Shown piece by piece: positions 1 to 8,840 of a DNA stretch of 64,000 bases. Every line of letters begins with the position of its first letter. Within the stretch, counting starts at the first letter, position 1. Where the stretch lies: the NCBI RefSeq assembly GCF_003026455.1, contig NZ_PYMB01000001.1:186001-250000 (forward strand), read 5' to 3'. The stretch comes from Photobacterium rosenbergii (lineage in GTDB: Bacteria > Pseudomonadota > Gammaproteobacteria > Enterobacterales > Vibrionaceae). The notes beneath the pieces were generated by a model. That model did no database searches. It saw nothing but the letters and a program-made list of their open reading frames with translations, and had not been told where the DNA came from. The translations under genes and the position numbers were made by a program.

Positions 1-1
1 T

Positions 2-1561
2 GGTCCTATGTCTGCGCTATATGGCTCAGAAGCACTGGGTGGCGTGATTAACGTGATCACCAAAAAGCCAACCAATGAGTGGAATTCTCAAATCAGCGGT
101 GACTATAGCTACCGTGATGATGACAAGGGTGGTGAGTACTCGGCCGGATTTAATACATCGGGTGCGCTGATCGATGACGAGCTATATATGTCATTTGCAG
201 TTAGCCAAACAGGTCGTGATGCTTACAATGCCTTTTCCGGCACTGCACAAGACAACAAAGGTAACGACTATGACCGTTCCCAAGCGACAACGCTAGAAGA
301 GCGCGACACGTTAGCGGTTAGCGGTAATGTTCTATGGTATATCAATGATATGCACGATATCGCGTTTGATTTCTCATACACCGACGATGACCGTGAGGGC
401 ATCATTGAATCAACCGCAGGTCTTACTGACTCGGAATCACGTGTTAAGCGCGATATGCAGGCAATAACCTACAACGGTATGTTTGATTGGGGTGAAGCAC
501 AGCTTCGCTATAACCGTGATGCCGTATCAAGTGTCGATGCAGCAGAAATTGATACTGGCGTATCGGACATTAATGAGACCAACCAACAAGTCTACGGCCA
601 TGGTACGACTTATATTGGTAGCCATACTTTGACTTTCGGTGGTGAGTGGAGTTATTCAGAGCTTGAAAACCCTGAGAGCCTGACAGAAACAGGTAAAGCG
701 GATGTCCATGAACAAGCATTGTTCGTGCAGGATCAGTGGGAAATCAATGATGCCTATACGCTGACATACGGTACGCGCCTTGATTTCCATGAAGCATACG
801 GTAGCCATTGGAGCCCACGAGCTTACTTGGTGAACACAGTAACCGATAAACTGACACTGAAAGGTGGTGTTGGTACGGCTTTCAATGCGCCGACGCTGCT
901 GCAAACTTCAGAAGAGAATGTCATTAACAGCTGTAAGGGTGATTGTCAGGTTGTGGGTAACCCGGATCTCGACCCGGAAACCAGTGTTAGTTACGAAGTG
1001 TCTGCAATTTACAACGAGACGACGTGGAGTATTGAAGCAGGCCTATTCCGTAACGACATCAAGAACTTGATTGACCAAGACCGTGACAATGCAGTGGGTA
1101 CGTCACCTGATGGCCGTGATATTTTCACCTACAAAAATATCAATAAAGCCATGACGCAGGGCTTGGAGCTGACCGGTCGTTATGATGTTACTGAATCTAT
1201 TCAGCTAAACGGTGCCTACACGTACTTAGATACTGAAGATAAGTCTACCGGTAAAGCCCTTGAAGATCGCCCTGATCACCAAGCGAATGTGCGTGTTACT
1301 TGGTACGCGACAGATTATCTGGATACCTTCGTACGAGTGAACTACACCGGTGAAGCACTGATTGATAACACTATTGATCTTCATCGCTCTAGTTTCACCA
1401 CAGCCGACTTGGGTATGAATTACCTAATTAACAGTGATTGGCGTCTACGTGCAGGGGTACGTAACATCACCGACGAGCAGTTTGATGAATTCGATGTTAC
1501 CCAGCGAGGCTACTCTATCGAACCACGTAGCTGGTACTTAGGGATGACAGCGAATTTCTAA
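2..1561 (+). CDS. TonB-dependent outer-membrane receptor, CirA/IrgA-like (5' end missing)
   Basis: C-terminal 519 residues of a TonB-dependent receptor. The reading frame is already open at the window edge, so the signal peptide, TonB box and start of the plug lie outside. The first residues visible (SALYGSEALGGVINVITK) are the conserved end of the plug domain. The rest is a 22-strand-type barrel with many alternating aromatic strands, ending in the terminal Phe (TANF) used for outer-membrane insertion. A disulfide-type pair (NSCKGDCQ) sits in an extracellular loop. The family imports ferric siderophores or similar ligands using TonB energy. The style resembles CirA/IrgA catecholate receptors, but the ligand cannot be read from sequence. 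A strong hairpin terminator follows. Confidence 0.9.
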   Translation, partial: GPMSALYGSEALGGVINVITKKPTNEWNSQISGDYSYRDDDKGGEYSAGFNTSGALIDDELYMSFAVSQTGRDAYNAFSGTAQDNKGNDYDRSQATTLEERDTLAVSGNVLWYINDMHDIAFDFSYTDDDREGIIESTAGLTDSESRVKRDMQAITYNGMFDWGEAQLRYNRDAVSSVDAAEIDTGVSDINETNQQVYGHGTTYIGSHTLTFGGEWSYSELENPESLTETGKADVHEQALFVQDQWEINDAYTLTYGTRLDFHEAYGSHWSPRAYLVNTVTDKLTLKGGVGTAFNAPTLLQTSEENVINSCKGDCQVVGNPDLDPETSVSYEVSAIYNETTWSIEAGLFRNDIKNLIDQDRDNAVGTSPDGRDIFTYKNINKAMTQGLELTGRYDVTESIQLNGAYTYLDTEDKSTGKALEDRPDHQANVRVTWYATDYLDTFVRVNYTGEALIDNTIDLHRSSFTTADLGMNYLINSDWRLRAGVRNITDEQFDEFDVTQRGYSIEPRSWYLGMTANF

Positions 1562-1577
1562 TCGTATCTGATATTAC

Positions 1578-1608
1578 AAAGGCCTAGCCGCATTGCGGTT
1601 GGGCCTTT
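1578..1608. terminator. Bidirectional rho-independent terminator
   Basis: GC-rich hairpin with arms AAAGGCC..GCCGC and GCGGTTGGGCCTTT around a 3-base loop. It lies just after the receptor stop codon and overlaps the end of the opposing barrel gene, so it can serve both convergent genes. Confidence 0.75.
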
Positions 1609-2587
1609 ACTTCTGATTGATCAGCAATACGATCGTACCGCCTTTTAAACTGCTGCCATAATTGAGGTTTATGCCAATACCTATGTTTTCAATGTAGTCG
1701 TCCCCAAATGGTGTAGCGCTCAACCAACCTAGACTCCACTCATAGTAGTGCGAACTGGCTAAAGGCGCTTGTAAGTCACCGCCAACATCGATTCTTCTGA
1801 TACTTGAGTAAATTGACTGGTTATAGTTGTGAAAATCCGCAATTTCCCAAAATGATTTAACACCATTAATCCAGTACCAGCCTTCGGGGTTTCCGACATT
1901 ACCCTGATTTGCCTCTCCCCAACCGTGACCATAGAAATAGTTCATATCTGTAAAGGCTTCCCAATGCCCCCAGTCGGATGGCTGTCGGTAATGTAGCTCT
2001 ACATTTGGCTGAAGAATAAAAGACCAAGCTGTGGTATTGAAGGCATTTCCGTCTAATTGGTCACGAAAGAAAATTGAAAGGGGATTACGGTATGTATAGC
2101 TGTTTTTGAAGTATTGGGTATGGGCTTTCAGTCCTGATATCAGGCTCCATTTCGGATCAAGCCTATACCGTGTCCAATATTTTCCGGCTAAGGTCACTAC
2201 TTCATCTTTTACACCATCAGTCGGTTCACTTCGATTGTTCGAGAATTTTATATCTCTTTCCACTTTAAGGTAGGAGCCGGAGACTGTGATGTATTGCTCT
2301 AATTTATGTCCATTGATAGAGGTGTTTGGCGTTAGGGCAAAGTCATAGGGGATTGTGTAGACATTGATTTGTTTTCGAAGCTCAAGCGCTTCCTCATCTC
2401 CAAGGTTGTCGCTAATGTCAACAAAAGCGTTTGGATTGAAATCATGGAACCCCAAAGATATAGCATCGGTATCACTAAGGAGAACCGCAGTGGCAAAGTC
2501 ACCCTCCAACGATTTCCTCAACATATCATCAGCTTGGACGGATAAAGCAGTGAAGAGTAAGCCGATGTAAAATGTGATTTTTATCAT
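1607..2587 (-). CDS. Solitary autotransporter-like outer-membrane beta-barrel protein
   Basis: A 326-residue exported protein. Residues 1-19 form a signal peptide (MIKITFYIGLLF.., cleavage near VQA-DD). The rest consists of alternating amphipathic strands rich in Tyr and Trp, as in an outer-membrane barrel. It resembles the 'solitary outer membrane autotransporter beta-barrel' family of vibrios (PF11557), a barrel with no passenger domain and no known function. I chose the second Met (2587) because it directly starts the signal peptide; an upstream Met at 2611 would add eight polar residues. It converges on the TonB receptor and is probably monocistronic. The family call is from memory and moderately sure; the outer-membrane barrel nature is more certain. 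Confidence 0.6.
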   Translation of the reverse strand: MIKITFYIGLLFTALSVQADDMLRKSLEGDFATAVLLSDTDAISLGFHDFNPNAFVDISDNLGDEEALELRKQINVYTIPYDFALTPNTSINGHKLEQYITVSGSYLKVERDIKFSNNRSEPTDGVKDEVVTLAGKYWTRYRLDPKWSLISGLKAHTQYFKNSYTYRNPLSIFFRDQLDGNAFNTTAWSFILQPNVELHYRQPSDWGHWEAFTDMNYFYGHGWGEANQGNVGNPEGWYWINGVKSFWEIADFHNYNQSIYSSIRRIDVGGDLQAPLASSHYYEWSLGWLSATPFGDDYIENIGIGINLNYGSSLKGGTIVLLINQK

Positions 2588-2774
2588 ATGTATATCTTTG
2601 TCTAATACCATCTAGGAACCAGCGGTTTTATTCCTAAAAGATAATTTATTTTGACATTACTGCATTCACCCCCTGTAAGACTAGTCACCGATTATCAAAC
2701 TTAGTTATCACATGTACTCATTGATAGGTCATTGAAGCTATTTGAAATTTCTCATTGATTTATATGGGGAAATA

Positions 2775-2808
2775 AAAAACCGAGTGTTTTTCACAACACT
2801 CGGTTTTT
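2775..2808 (-). terminator. Rho-independent terminator of dms operon 1
   Basis: Hairpin of CCGAGTGT and ACACTCGG flanked by A5/T5 runs, 41 bases past the dmsC1 stop codon on the minus strand. Confidence 0.8.
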
Positions 2809-2849
2809 AGTCGTCGCCTAGTCTTTCTATTGGTTAGATCAAGTAGAAA

Positions 2850-3695
2850 TTAAATGCCCACTGTCATGTGTAAGCCGTAGAAGATACCGCGCCCTACCAA
2901 TTCTGATAGCAGCACCAAACCAAAGCTCAACACCATCACAGGCACACCCGGACGGCTGTTCATCAGGTTAGGGATAAACCATACTGCGAGTGCGCCGAGC
3001 AATAGACCGACACGGATTACCTGCAATTGAGCCATGTTAGGGATTAGGTCAGCAGCCGTAGTGATTGAGGTCTGGATATCCCCCAGGCCGATTAGTTGGC
3101 TGACCAAGGCTGTCAGGCTAATTGCTACCGCTAAAGAGCCAATAAACGGCAAGATGCGATCCAGAGTAGCCATCTTGTGCTGTGAGCCAGTAAGCAGCAG
3201 GTGGCCGAAGATCAGGCCAGATGTCAGCATCGTCATCACAAACGCAATCGGGGTATAAACAGTATTCCAGGTCGGGACTGTATCAAGGAGATACAGTTTG
3301 ATCATGGAATACATAAAGGCGATACCCACTAGCATACCCGCAGCGAGCAGTAGCTTGCGAAGGGCTTCGTTGCCTTTGTCCAGCACCTCAAGCAACCAGT
3401 AACCACCACCGAGGGCAAAGAACACGCTGCCAGTGAAGATTTCGTTGGATAACCAAGAGCTACCGACCTGATTGAGGGCATTAAATGCACGCAGCGGGCT
3501 GCCTAGGTGCATGGTTGATGCCGCAAAACCCAGTCCCATGAGAACCCATAGGAAGAACATTGCCTTGTGCAGGCGGTCGCTTACACCGACACAAAGGTTG
3601 CCTTTGAGGATCACACCACCGAGCAGCAGATAGGCACCGACAGCGGTTTGTGCCAACACTGTAAACAAAATCAGGGGCCATTCATGCCAAGCCAT
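2850..3695 (-). CDS. dmsC: DMSO reductase membrane anchor subunit, copy 1
   Basis: A 281-residue integral membrane protein of the DmsC family, with eight predicted membrane spans. It anchors DmsAB to the periplasmic face of the inner membrane and oxidises menaquinol, passing electrons to DmsB. Conserved stretches include MAWHEWPLILFTVLAQ at the start and STMHLGSPLRAFNAL near residue 62. The length matches the family (about 285). It is the last gene of a dmsA-dmsB-dmsC operon, with one base between dmsB stop and dmsC start. The second copy at 7366-8211 has the same length and nearly the same start, while the third (37949-38794) is much more divergent. Confidence 0.92.
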   Translation of the reverse strand: MAWHEWPLILFTVLAQTAVGAYLLLGGVILKGNLCVGVSDRLHKAMFFLWVLMGLGFAASTMHLGSPLRAFNALNQVGSSWLSNEIFTGSVFFALGGGYWLLEVLDKGNEALRKLLLAAGMLVGIAFMYSMIKLYLLDTVPTWNTVYTPIAFVMTMLTSGLIFGHLLLTGSQHKMATLDRILPFIGSLAVAISLTALVSQLIGLGDIQTSITTAADLIPNMAQLQVIRVGLLLGALAVWFIPNLMNSRPGVPVMVLSFGLVLLSELVGRGIFYGLHMTVGI

Positions 3696-3696
3696 C

Positions 3697-4314
3697 TTAT
3701 ACCTCCTTAGGGTTTGCTAGGAAACCGCTGCGATCGCCGGTCGGGCGGGCATGACGATTTGGTTTAATGACAATGTTTGGTTTGGTCTTCAGTGACGAAG
3801 GCAGAGGCGCTACATCCGCATTAGTACCGTATTTCTCGCGTAGATCGTTGATTGGACCGAACTCCAATGCACGCAGTGGACAAGAACCGACACAGATAGG
3901 TTCAAGACCCTGACCAACACGCTCATAACAGCCATCACACTTGGTCATATGACCTTTTTCTGCGTTGTACTGAGGCGCGCCGTAAGGACACGCCATAGAG
4001 CAGTATTGGCAGCCAATGCAGACATCTTCGTTGACGACTACCAGACCGTCTTCTTTACGTTTGTGCATCGCGCCTGATGGACATACCTTGGCACAGGCCG
4101 GTTCATCACAGTGGTTACAGGCAATAGAAAGGTAGTAGGAGAACACATCCTGACGGAAGGTTTCGCCTTCTTTTACCCAGTTGCCACCGGTGTATTCGTA
4201 AACGCGGCGGTAGTTGACGCCGACATCTAAGTCTTTGTTGTCTTTGCACGATAGCTGGCAGGTTTTACAGCCGGTGCATTTGCTTGAATCAATATAAAAA
4301 CCGTATTGTTTCAT
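3697..4314 (-). CDS. dmsB: DMSO reductase iron-sulfur subunit, copy 1
   Basis: A 205-residue ferredoxin-type subunit carrying electrons from DmsC to the molybdenum subunit DmsA. Sixteen cysteines in four groups can each bind a [4Fe-4S] cluster: C13/16/19/23, C66/69/74/78, C99/102/105/109 and C126/129/141/145. The start motif FYIDSSKCTGCKTCQ and the CPYGAPQ motif are those of DmsB/YnfG. It has no signal peptide, since DmsB is exported bound to DmsA through the Tat system. It sits between dmsA1 (10-base gap) and dmsC1. It is nearly identical to copy 2, differing at a handful of residues. Confidence 0.95.
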   Translation of the reverse strand: MKQYGFYIDSSKCTGCKTCQLSCKDNKDLDVGVNYRRVYEYTGGNWVKEGETFRQDVFSYYLSIACNHCDEPACAKVCPSGAMHKRKEDGLVVVNEDVCIGCQYCSMACPYGAPQYNAEKGHMTKCDGCYERVGQGLEPICVGSCPLRALEFGPINDLREKYGTNADVAPLPSSLKTKPNIVIKPNRHARPTGDRSGFLANPKEV

Positions 4315-4324
4315 GGTTTATACC

Positions 4325-6766
4325 TTATGCCTTATTCACCAGTTGTACTTCCACCAGGTTCGTGTGCTGCGGGTTGCCTTTAGCCAGCGGGCTAGGGCGC
4401 TGGGTGGTCAATACATTGATACAGCCGCCGTGGTCTACTTTCTGGCCATCTGGGGCATACCAAGCACCTTCACCAAGGGCAACAACACCCGGCATCATAC
4501 GAGGGGTGACTTTGGCACTGATGTGTACTTCACCGCGATTGTTGAAGATACGGATAAGGTCGCCATTCTTGACACCGCGTTGTTCGGCATCAATAGGGTT
4601 CATCCACATCTCTTGCGGAGCGGCTTCTTTGATAATGTCGACATTGCCATAGGTTGAGTGGCAGCGTGCCTTGTAGTGGAAACCCGTTAGCTGTAGTGGG
4701 TATTTGCTACGGTTCGGATCATCCCAACCCTCAGCTGTTGATACATAAACAGGAAGCGGATGGATAACATCACCTTCAGGCAGTTCCCATTCCTTGGCGA
4801 GGTTGGCCAAGCGCTCAGAATAGATTTCTACTTTGCCCGATGGGGTAGAAAGTGGGTTCTGCTCTGGGTTATCCCTAAAGGCTTTATAGGCTACAAAGTG
4901 GCCGTTTGGATCGCGGCGCTTCACAATGCCTTGTTTTTTGACTGTTTCAAAATCAGGCAGGGAAGGATCGTTCTCTCTTGTTAATTTGTAGAGGTGTTCC
5001 AACCAACCTTGCTGATCGCGACCTTCGGTGAATTCTTTCTCAATACCTAGGCGCTTGGCAATTTCAGAACACATTTCATAAATGCCACGCGCTTCGAATT
5101 GCGGCTCGATCGCTTGGTCGGCATAGATGAAGTAAGGCATGTTGGCAGCCTTGGTATCCATACAGAAGTCGGCTTGCTCAGAGGTGGTCAAATCCGGCAG
5201 CAAGATATCCGCATACTTGGCTGATGAAGTCATGTGGTTATCAATCACCACGATCATTTCACAGGCTTTGTCGTCCTGCAGGATTTCATGGGTACGGTTG
5301 ATGTCGGAATGCTGGTTGATCAAGCAGTTGCCCGCATAGTTCCAGATAAACTTGATTGGCACATCGAGTTTGTCTTTGCCTCGAACACCATCTTTGGTGG
5401 CTGTCATTTCTGGCCCACGCACAATAGCATCGGTCCACAGGAACATGGAGATTGAGGTTTTGACAGGGTTCTCAGGGATCGGGAAGCGGACAAACGGAAT
5501 ATTGTAGTCAGATTCACGAGCGCCGGTGCCACCACCATTGATGCCAAGGTTACCTGTTAGCAACGCCAGCATGGCAATAGCGCGGGAGGCGATTTCACCG
5601 TTGGCAGTACGTTGTAGGCCCCATCCCTGGAAGATAGCACAAGGTTTGGCTTGGCCAATTTCACGCGCCAGTTTGACGATGATATCGACCGGAATACCCG
5701 TAATCGGTGATGCCCATGCCGGTGTTTTTTCGATGCCATCTTCACCTTTACCAAGAATGTATGACTTGTAGTCAGAGTTGGCTGGGGCTGAAGCTGGCAA
5801 GGTTTTTTCATCGTAGCCGACGCAGTATTTGTCTAGGAATGGTTGGTCGACCATGTTCTCAGTGATCAATACATGGGCAATGGCAGCAACCAAAGCCGTG
5901 TCAGTACCGGGACGGATTGGGATCCACTGATCTTCGCGGCCACCTGCGGTATCGTTGTATCGCGGATCGATCATGATCATCTTGGCGTTGGATCGTGCTT
6001 TGCTTTCCATCAAGTGATGGATCAAGCCGCCGCCAGACATACGGGTTTCTGCTGGGTTGTTACCAAACTGGACAATAAGCTTGGTGTTTTCTAAATCGGA
6101 GAAGCTATTGTTGCTTGCCCACCCGCCGTAGGTGTAGTTCAAGCCGGCGGCGATTTGTGCAGTTGAGTAGTCACCGTAGTGATTTAGGTAGCCGCCTGAT
6201 AGGTTCATCAAACGAGCAATCAAAGTACCGCCCGGTGGCCAAGATTTAGTGACTGTACCACCTAGCGTACCGGTGCCGTAATTGAGGTATACGGCTTCGC
6301 TACCATAGTCTTTGCGGATGCGGGTTAGGTTGTTAGCGATTTCATCATAGGCCTCTTCCCAACTGATTCGCTTGAATTTACCTTCACCACGTTTGCCAAC
6401 CCGTTTCATTGGGTATTTCAGGCGGTCAGGGTTGTATACCCGGCGGCGCATAGAGCGGCCACGCAAACAGGCACGAACCTGATGGCTACCGTATTCGTCA
6501 TCACCGGTATTGTCGGTTTCCACCCATTTTATCTCACCGTCTGCAACATGCATCCGTAATGGACAGCGGCTACCGCAGTTAACGGTACAGGCGCTCCATA
6601 CGACTTTCTCTTCGGAAGGGGTCGTTGCAGCAGCAACAGGGGATGATTTGAAGGGTAGGGAAATACTACCGGCAACGGCTGCTAGTCCACCTACTGCAGA
6701 CGTCGATTTCATAAAATCACGACGGCTGAAGTTAGGAGAGAGGAGCTGTTTGAGCTTATTTTTCAT
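4325..6766 (-). CDS. dmsA: DMSO reductase catalytic molybdopterin subunit, copy 1
   Basis: An 813-residue catalytic subunit reducing DMSO (and often other S- and N-oxides) during anaerobic respiration. A Tat signal (SRRDFMK, twin Arg at residues 15-16, ending near VAAA) marks export to the periplasm. Residues C60, C64, C68 and C100 form the N-terminal Fe-S motif, and S201 in HYGDYSTAQ is the expected molybdenum ligand. Motifs GNNPAETRMSGGG, DPRYNDT, PIRPGTD and TTQRPSPLAKGNP match E. coli DmsA along its full length (bis-MGD cofactor). It is the first gene of its operon. A FNR-like site starts 89 bases upstream of the start codon. Full length, with no missing key residue seen. Confidence 0.95.
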   Translation of the reverse strand: MKNKLKQLLSPNFSRRDFMKSTSAVGGLAAVAGSISLPFKSSPVAAATTPSEEKVVWSACTVNCGSRCPLRMHVADGEIKWVETDNTGDDEYGSHQVRACLRGRSMRRRVYNPDRLKYPMKRVGKRGEGKFKRISWEEAYDEIANNLTRIRKDYGSEAVYLNYGTGTLGGTVTKSWPPGGTLIARLMNLSGGYLNHYGDYSTAQIAAGLNYTYGGWASNNSFSDLENTKLIVQFGNNPAETRMSGGGLIHHLMESKARSNAKMIMIDPRYNDTAGGREDQWIPIRPGTDTALVAAIAHVLITENMVDQPFLDKYCVGYDEKTLPASAPANSDYKSYILGKGEDGIEKTPAWASPITGIPVDIIVKLAREIGQAKPCAIFQGWGLQRTANGEIASRAIAMLALLTGNLGINGGGTGARESDYNIPFVRFPIPENPVKTSISMFLWTDAIVRGPEMTATKDGVRGKDKLDVPIKFIWNYAGNCLINQHSDINRTHEILQDDKACEMIVVIDNHMTSSAKYADILLPDLTTSEQADFCMDTKAANMPYFIYADQAIEPQFEARGIYEMCSEIAKRLGIEKEFTEGRDQQGWLEHLYKLTRENDPSLPDFETVKKQGIVKRRDPNGHFVAYKAFRDNPEQNPLSTPSGKVEIYSERLANLAKEWELPEGDVIHPLPVYVSTAEGWDDPNRSKYPLQLTGFHYKARCHSTYGNVDIIKEAAPQEMWMNPIDAEQRGVKNGDLIRIFNNRGEVHISAKVTPRMMPGVVALGEGAWYAPDGQKVDHGGCINVLTTQRPSPLAKGNPQHTNLVEVQLVNKA

Positions 6767-7305
6767 AGCACGACATTCTCTTGATTTTCGTTATTCACAC
6801 TACTTTCGAGGTAGAGTTCTATCGAGATAATCGTCTGGGTGCTAATAGCTAGCTTTGTTTTCTATCAATAAACGGCGCATATAAATCCAATGGCAGCATA
6901 AAATGTAACGGAGTGTGATATTCATCATACAAAAATGTAGGATGTAAATTACCTTTTACATATCAGCACCTTATGTAATGATACTTATTCTTATTTTGGT
7001 TGTGCTTTATCAAATCAATGGTTTGCTGGTGAGGTATATCTAAAATAAATATAAAAACAGCCCTTACACCATTGCCTTATCTGCTTGATCGCTGAGAGAC
7101 TTCGTCCTGTTTGTTGATGTGACTGGTGGTTTTAAGATGACGATGACTAACTTTGATTCTGTGAAGACGAAGGTAGGGATGCTTCTTCTATGCCTGAAGT
7201 TCGGAATCGGCGTATTTTTTGCGACTTGGTTTTTGGCAGGAAACTGGGATGAACTGCTAATATACATTCCGTAATTGCGTGATATACAGACTGCATACAG
7301 AATGC
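6767..7305. other. Intergenic region upstream of dmsA1
   Basis: About 540 bases between dmsA1 and the terminator of dms operon 2. Next to dmsA1 it holds the ribosome-binding region (AAGAGAATG on the minus strand) and the FNR-like site at 6855-6868. The remainder is AT-rich. An 86-codon frame on the minus strand near 7064-7324 runs into the terminator and has no ribosome-binding site, so I do not call it a gene. Confidence 0.5.
6855..6868. promoter_or_regulatory. Candidate FNR site upstream of dmsA1
   Basis: TTGTT-TTCT-ATCAA matches the FNR consensus TTGAT-N4-ATCAA at nine of ten fixed positions. It begins 89 bases upstream of the dmsA1 start codon, the same distance as the matching site before dmsA2. 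FNR activation of dms operons is established in E. coli; its use here is inferred. Confidence 0.55.
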
Positions 7306-7342
7306 AAAAAGGGAGAAACGGCACCGGCCATTTCTCCCTTTT
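7306..7342 (-). terminator. Rho-independent terminator of dms operon 2
   Basis: Long hairpin with arms AAAAGGGAGAAA and TTTCTCCCTTTT just after dmsC2 on the minus strand. Confidence 0.8.
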
Positions 7343-7365
7343 GTCTATTTGACGTCAGTTAATGA

Positions 7366-8211
7366 TTACAGACCGACAGTCATATGCAGGCCATAGAACA
7401 CGCCACGGCCAACGAGTTCTGAAAGCAGTACCAAGGCAAAGCTTACACCCATTACTGGCATTGCAGGACGGCTGTTCATCAGGTTAGGGATGAACCACAC
7501 CGCTAGGGCAGCAAGCAGTAAACCGATGCGGATGATCTGCAACTGTGCCATGTTTGGAATCAGCTCTGCTGCTGTGATCACTGATGTTTGGATATCAGCA
7601 AGACCAATTAACTGGCTAACAAGGGCAACTAGGCTGACGACGATAGCCACGGCACCAATGTAAGGCAGGACACGGTCCAAGCCAGCCATCTTATGCTGGG
7701 CACCTGTCAATAGTAGGTGACCGAAGATCAGGCCAGAGATAACCATAGTGCTAAGGAACGCGATAGGTGTGTAAACCGTGTTCCAAGTCGGTACTGTGTC
7801 CAGAAGGTACAGTTTGGTCATCGAGAACATAAAGCTCAAGCCAACGACCATACCGGCAACAAGCAGGGCTTTGCGGATTTTCTCGCTGCCTTTGTCCAGC
7901 ATTTCTAGAAGCCAGTAAACGCCACCTAGGCCAAAGAAGGCACTACCGGTGAAGATTTCGTTAGAAAGCCAAGAGCTACCCACGTTGTTCAGTGCATTGA
8001 ATGCACGGAACGGGCTACCTAGGTGCATGGTCGAAGCCATAAAGCCCAGACCCATTAGTACCCAAATAAAGAACATGGCTTTGTGAAGGCGGTCTTTCAC
8101 GCCAATACACAATTTGCCGCTCAGGATCACTGCGCCAAGCAGGATGAAAGCACCAACAGCAGTTTGTGCCAATACTGTGAATAGGATCAGAGGCCACTCA
8201 TGCCAAGCCAT
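7366..8211 (-). CDS. dmsC: DMSO reductase membrane anchor subunit, copy 2
   Basis: A 281-residue DmsC with eight predicted membrane spans that takes electrons from the quinol pool. It differs from copy 1 mainly at conservative positions (for example AFILLGAVILSGKLCIG against AYLLLGGVILKGNLCVG) and keeps STMHLGSPFRAFNAL. It is the third gene of operon 2, one base after dmsB2. The junction between dmsB and dmsC is identical in nucleotide sequence in the two operons, which points to duplication of the whole operon. Confidence 0.92.
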   Translation of the reverse strand: MAWHEWPLILFTVLAQTAVGAFILLGAVILSGKLCIGVKDRLHKAMFFIWVLMGLGFMASTMHLGSPFRAFNALNNVGSSWLSNEIFTGSAFFGLGGVYWLLEMLDKGSEKIRKALLVAGMVVGLSFMFSMTKLYLLDTVPTWNTVYTPIAFLSTMVISGLIFGHLLLTGAQHKMAGLDRVLPYIGAVAIVVSLVALVSQLIGLADIQTSVITAAELIPNMAQLQIIRIGLLLAALAVWFIPNLMNSRPAMPVMGVSFALVLLSELVGRGVFYGLHMTVGL

Positions 8212-8212
8212 C

Positions 8213-8830
8213 TTATACCTCCTTAGGGTTTGCTAGGAAACCGGTGCGATCGCCTGTTGGGCGGGCATGGCGGTTTGCTTTGATGACTAGATTTGGTTTG
8301 GTTTTCAGCGATGACGGCAGTGGGGCGACATCGGCATTAGTACCGTATTTCGCACGTAGTTCATCAATTGGACCAAACTCAAGTGCACGTAGTGGGCAAG
8401 AGCCAACACAGATAGGCTCAAGACCTTGGCCAACACGCTCGTAACAGCCATCACACTTGGTCATGTGACCTTTTTCTGCGTTGTACTGAGGCGCGCCGTA
8501 AGGACAAGCCATTGAGCAGTACTGACAACCAATACAGGTATCAGTATCAACGATAACCAGACCGTCTTCTTTGCGTTTGTGCATAGCACCTGATGGACAA
8601 ACCTTGGCACAGGCAGGCTCATCACAGTGGTTACAGGCGATAGACAGGTAGTAGGAGAATACGTCCTGACGGAAGGTTTCACCTTCTTTTACCCAGTTAC
8701 CACCGGTGTACTCATAGACACGGCGGTAGTTAACGCCGATGTCTGAGTCCTTGTTATCCTTGCACGACAGCTGACAAGTCTTACAGCCGGTGCATTTGCT
8801 TGAATCAATATAAAAACCGTATTGTTTCAT
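8213..8830 (-). CDS. dmsB: DMSO reductase iron-sulfur subunit, copy 2
   Basis: A 205-residue DmsB with the same sixteen cluster cysteines at the same positions as copy 1. Differences are few and mild (SDIG for LDVG near residue 28, IVDTDT for VVNEDV near 93). It passes electrons from DmsC to DmsA within the periplasmic complex. It is separated from dmsA2 by ten bases, the same gap as in operon 1. The two copies are so alike that their products could probably assemble with either DmsA, which is my inference. Confidence 0.95.
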   Translation of the reverse strand: MKQYGFYIDSSKCTGCKTCQLSCKDNKDSDIGVNYRRVYEYTGGNWVKEGETFRQDVFSYYLSIACNHCDEPACAKVCPSGAMHKRKEDGLVIVDTDTCIGCQYCSMACPYGAPQYNAEKGHMTKCDGCYERVGQGLEPICVGSCPLRALEFGPIDELRAKYGTNADVAPLPSSLKTKPNLVIKANRHARPTGDRTGFLANPKEV

Positions 8831-8840
8831 GGTTTAAACC

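Noticed and set aside
7064..7324. 86-codon minus-strand frame between dms operons
   Set aside because: Start falls inside the operon 2 terminator hairpin, with no ribosome-binding site and no recognisable features.
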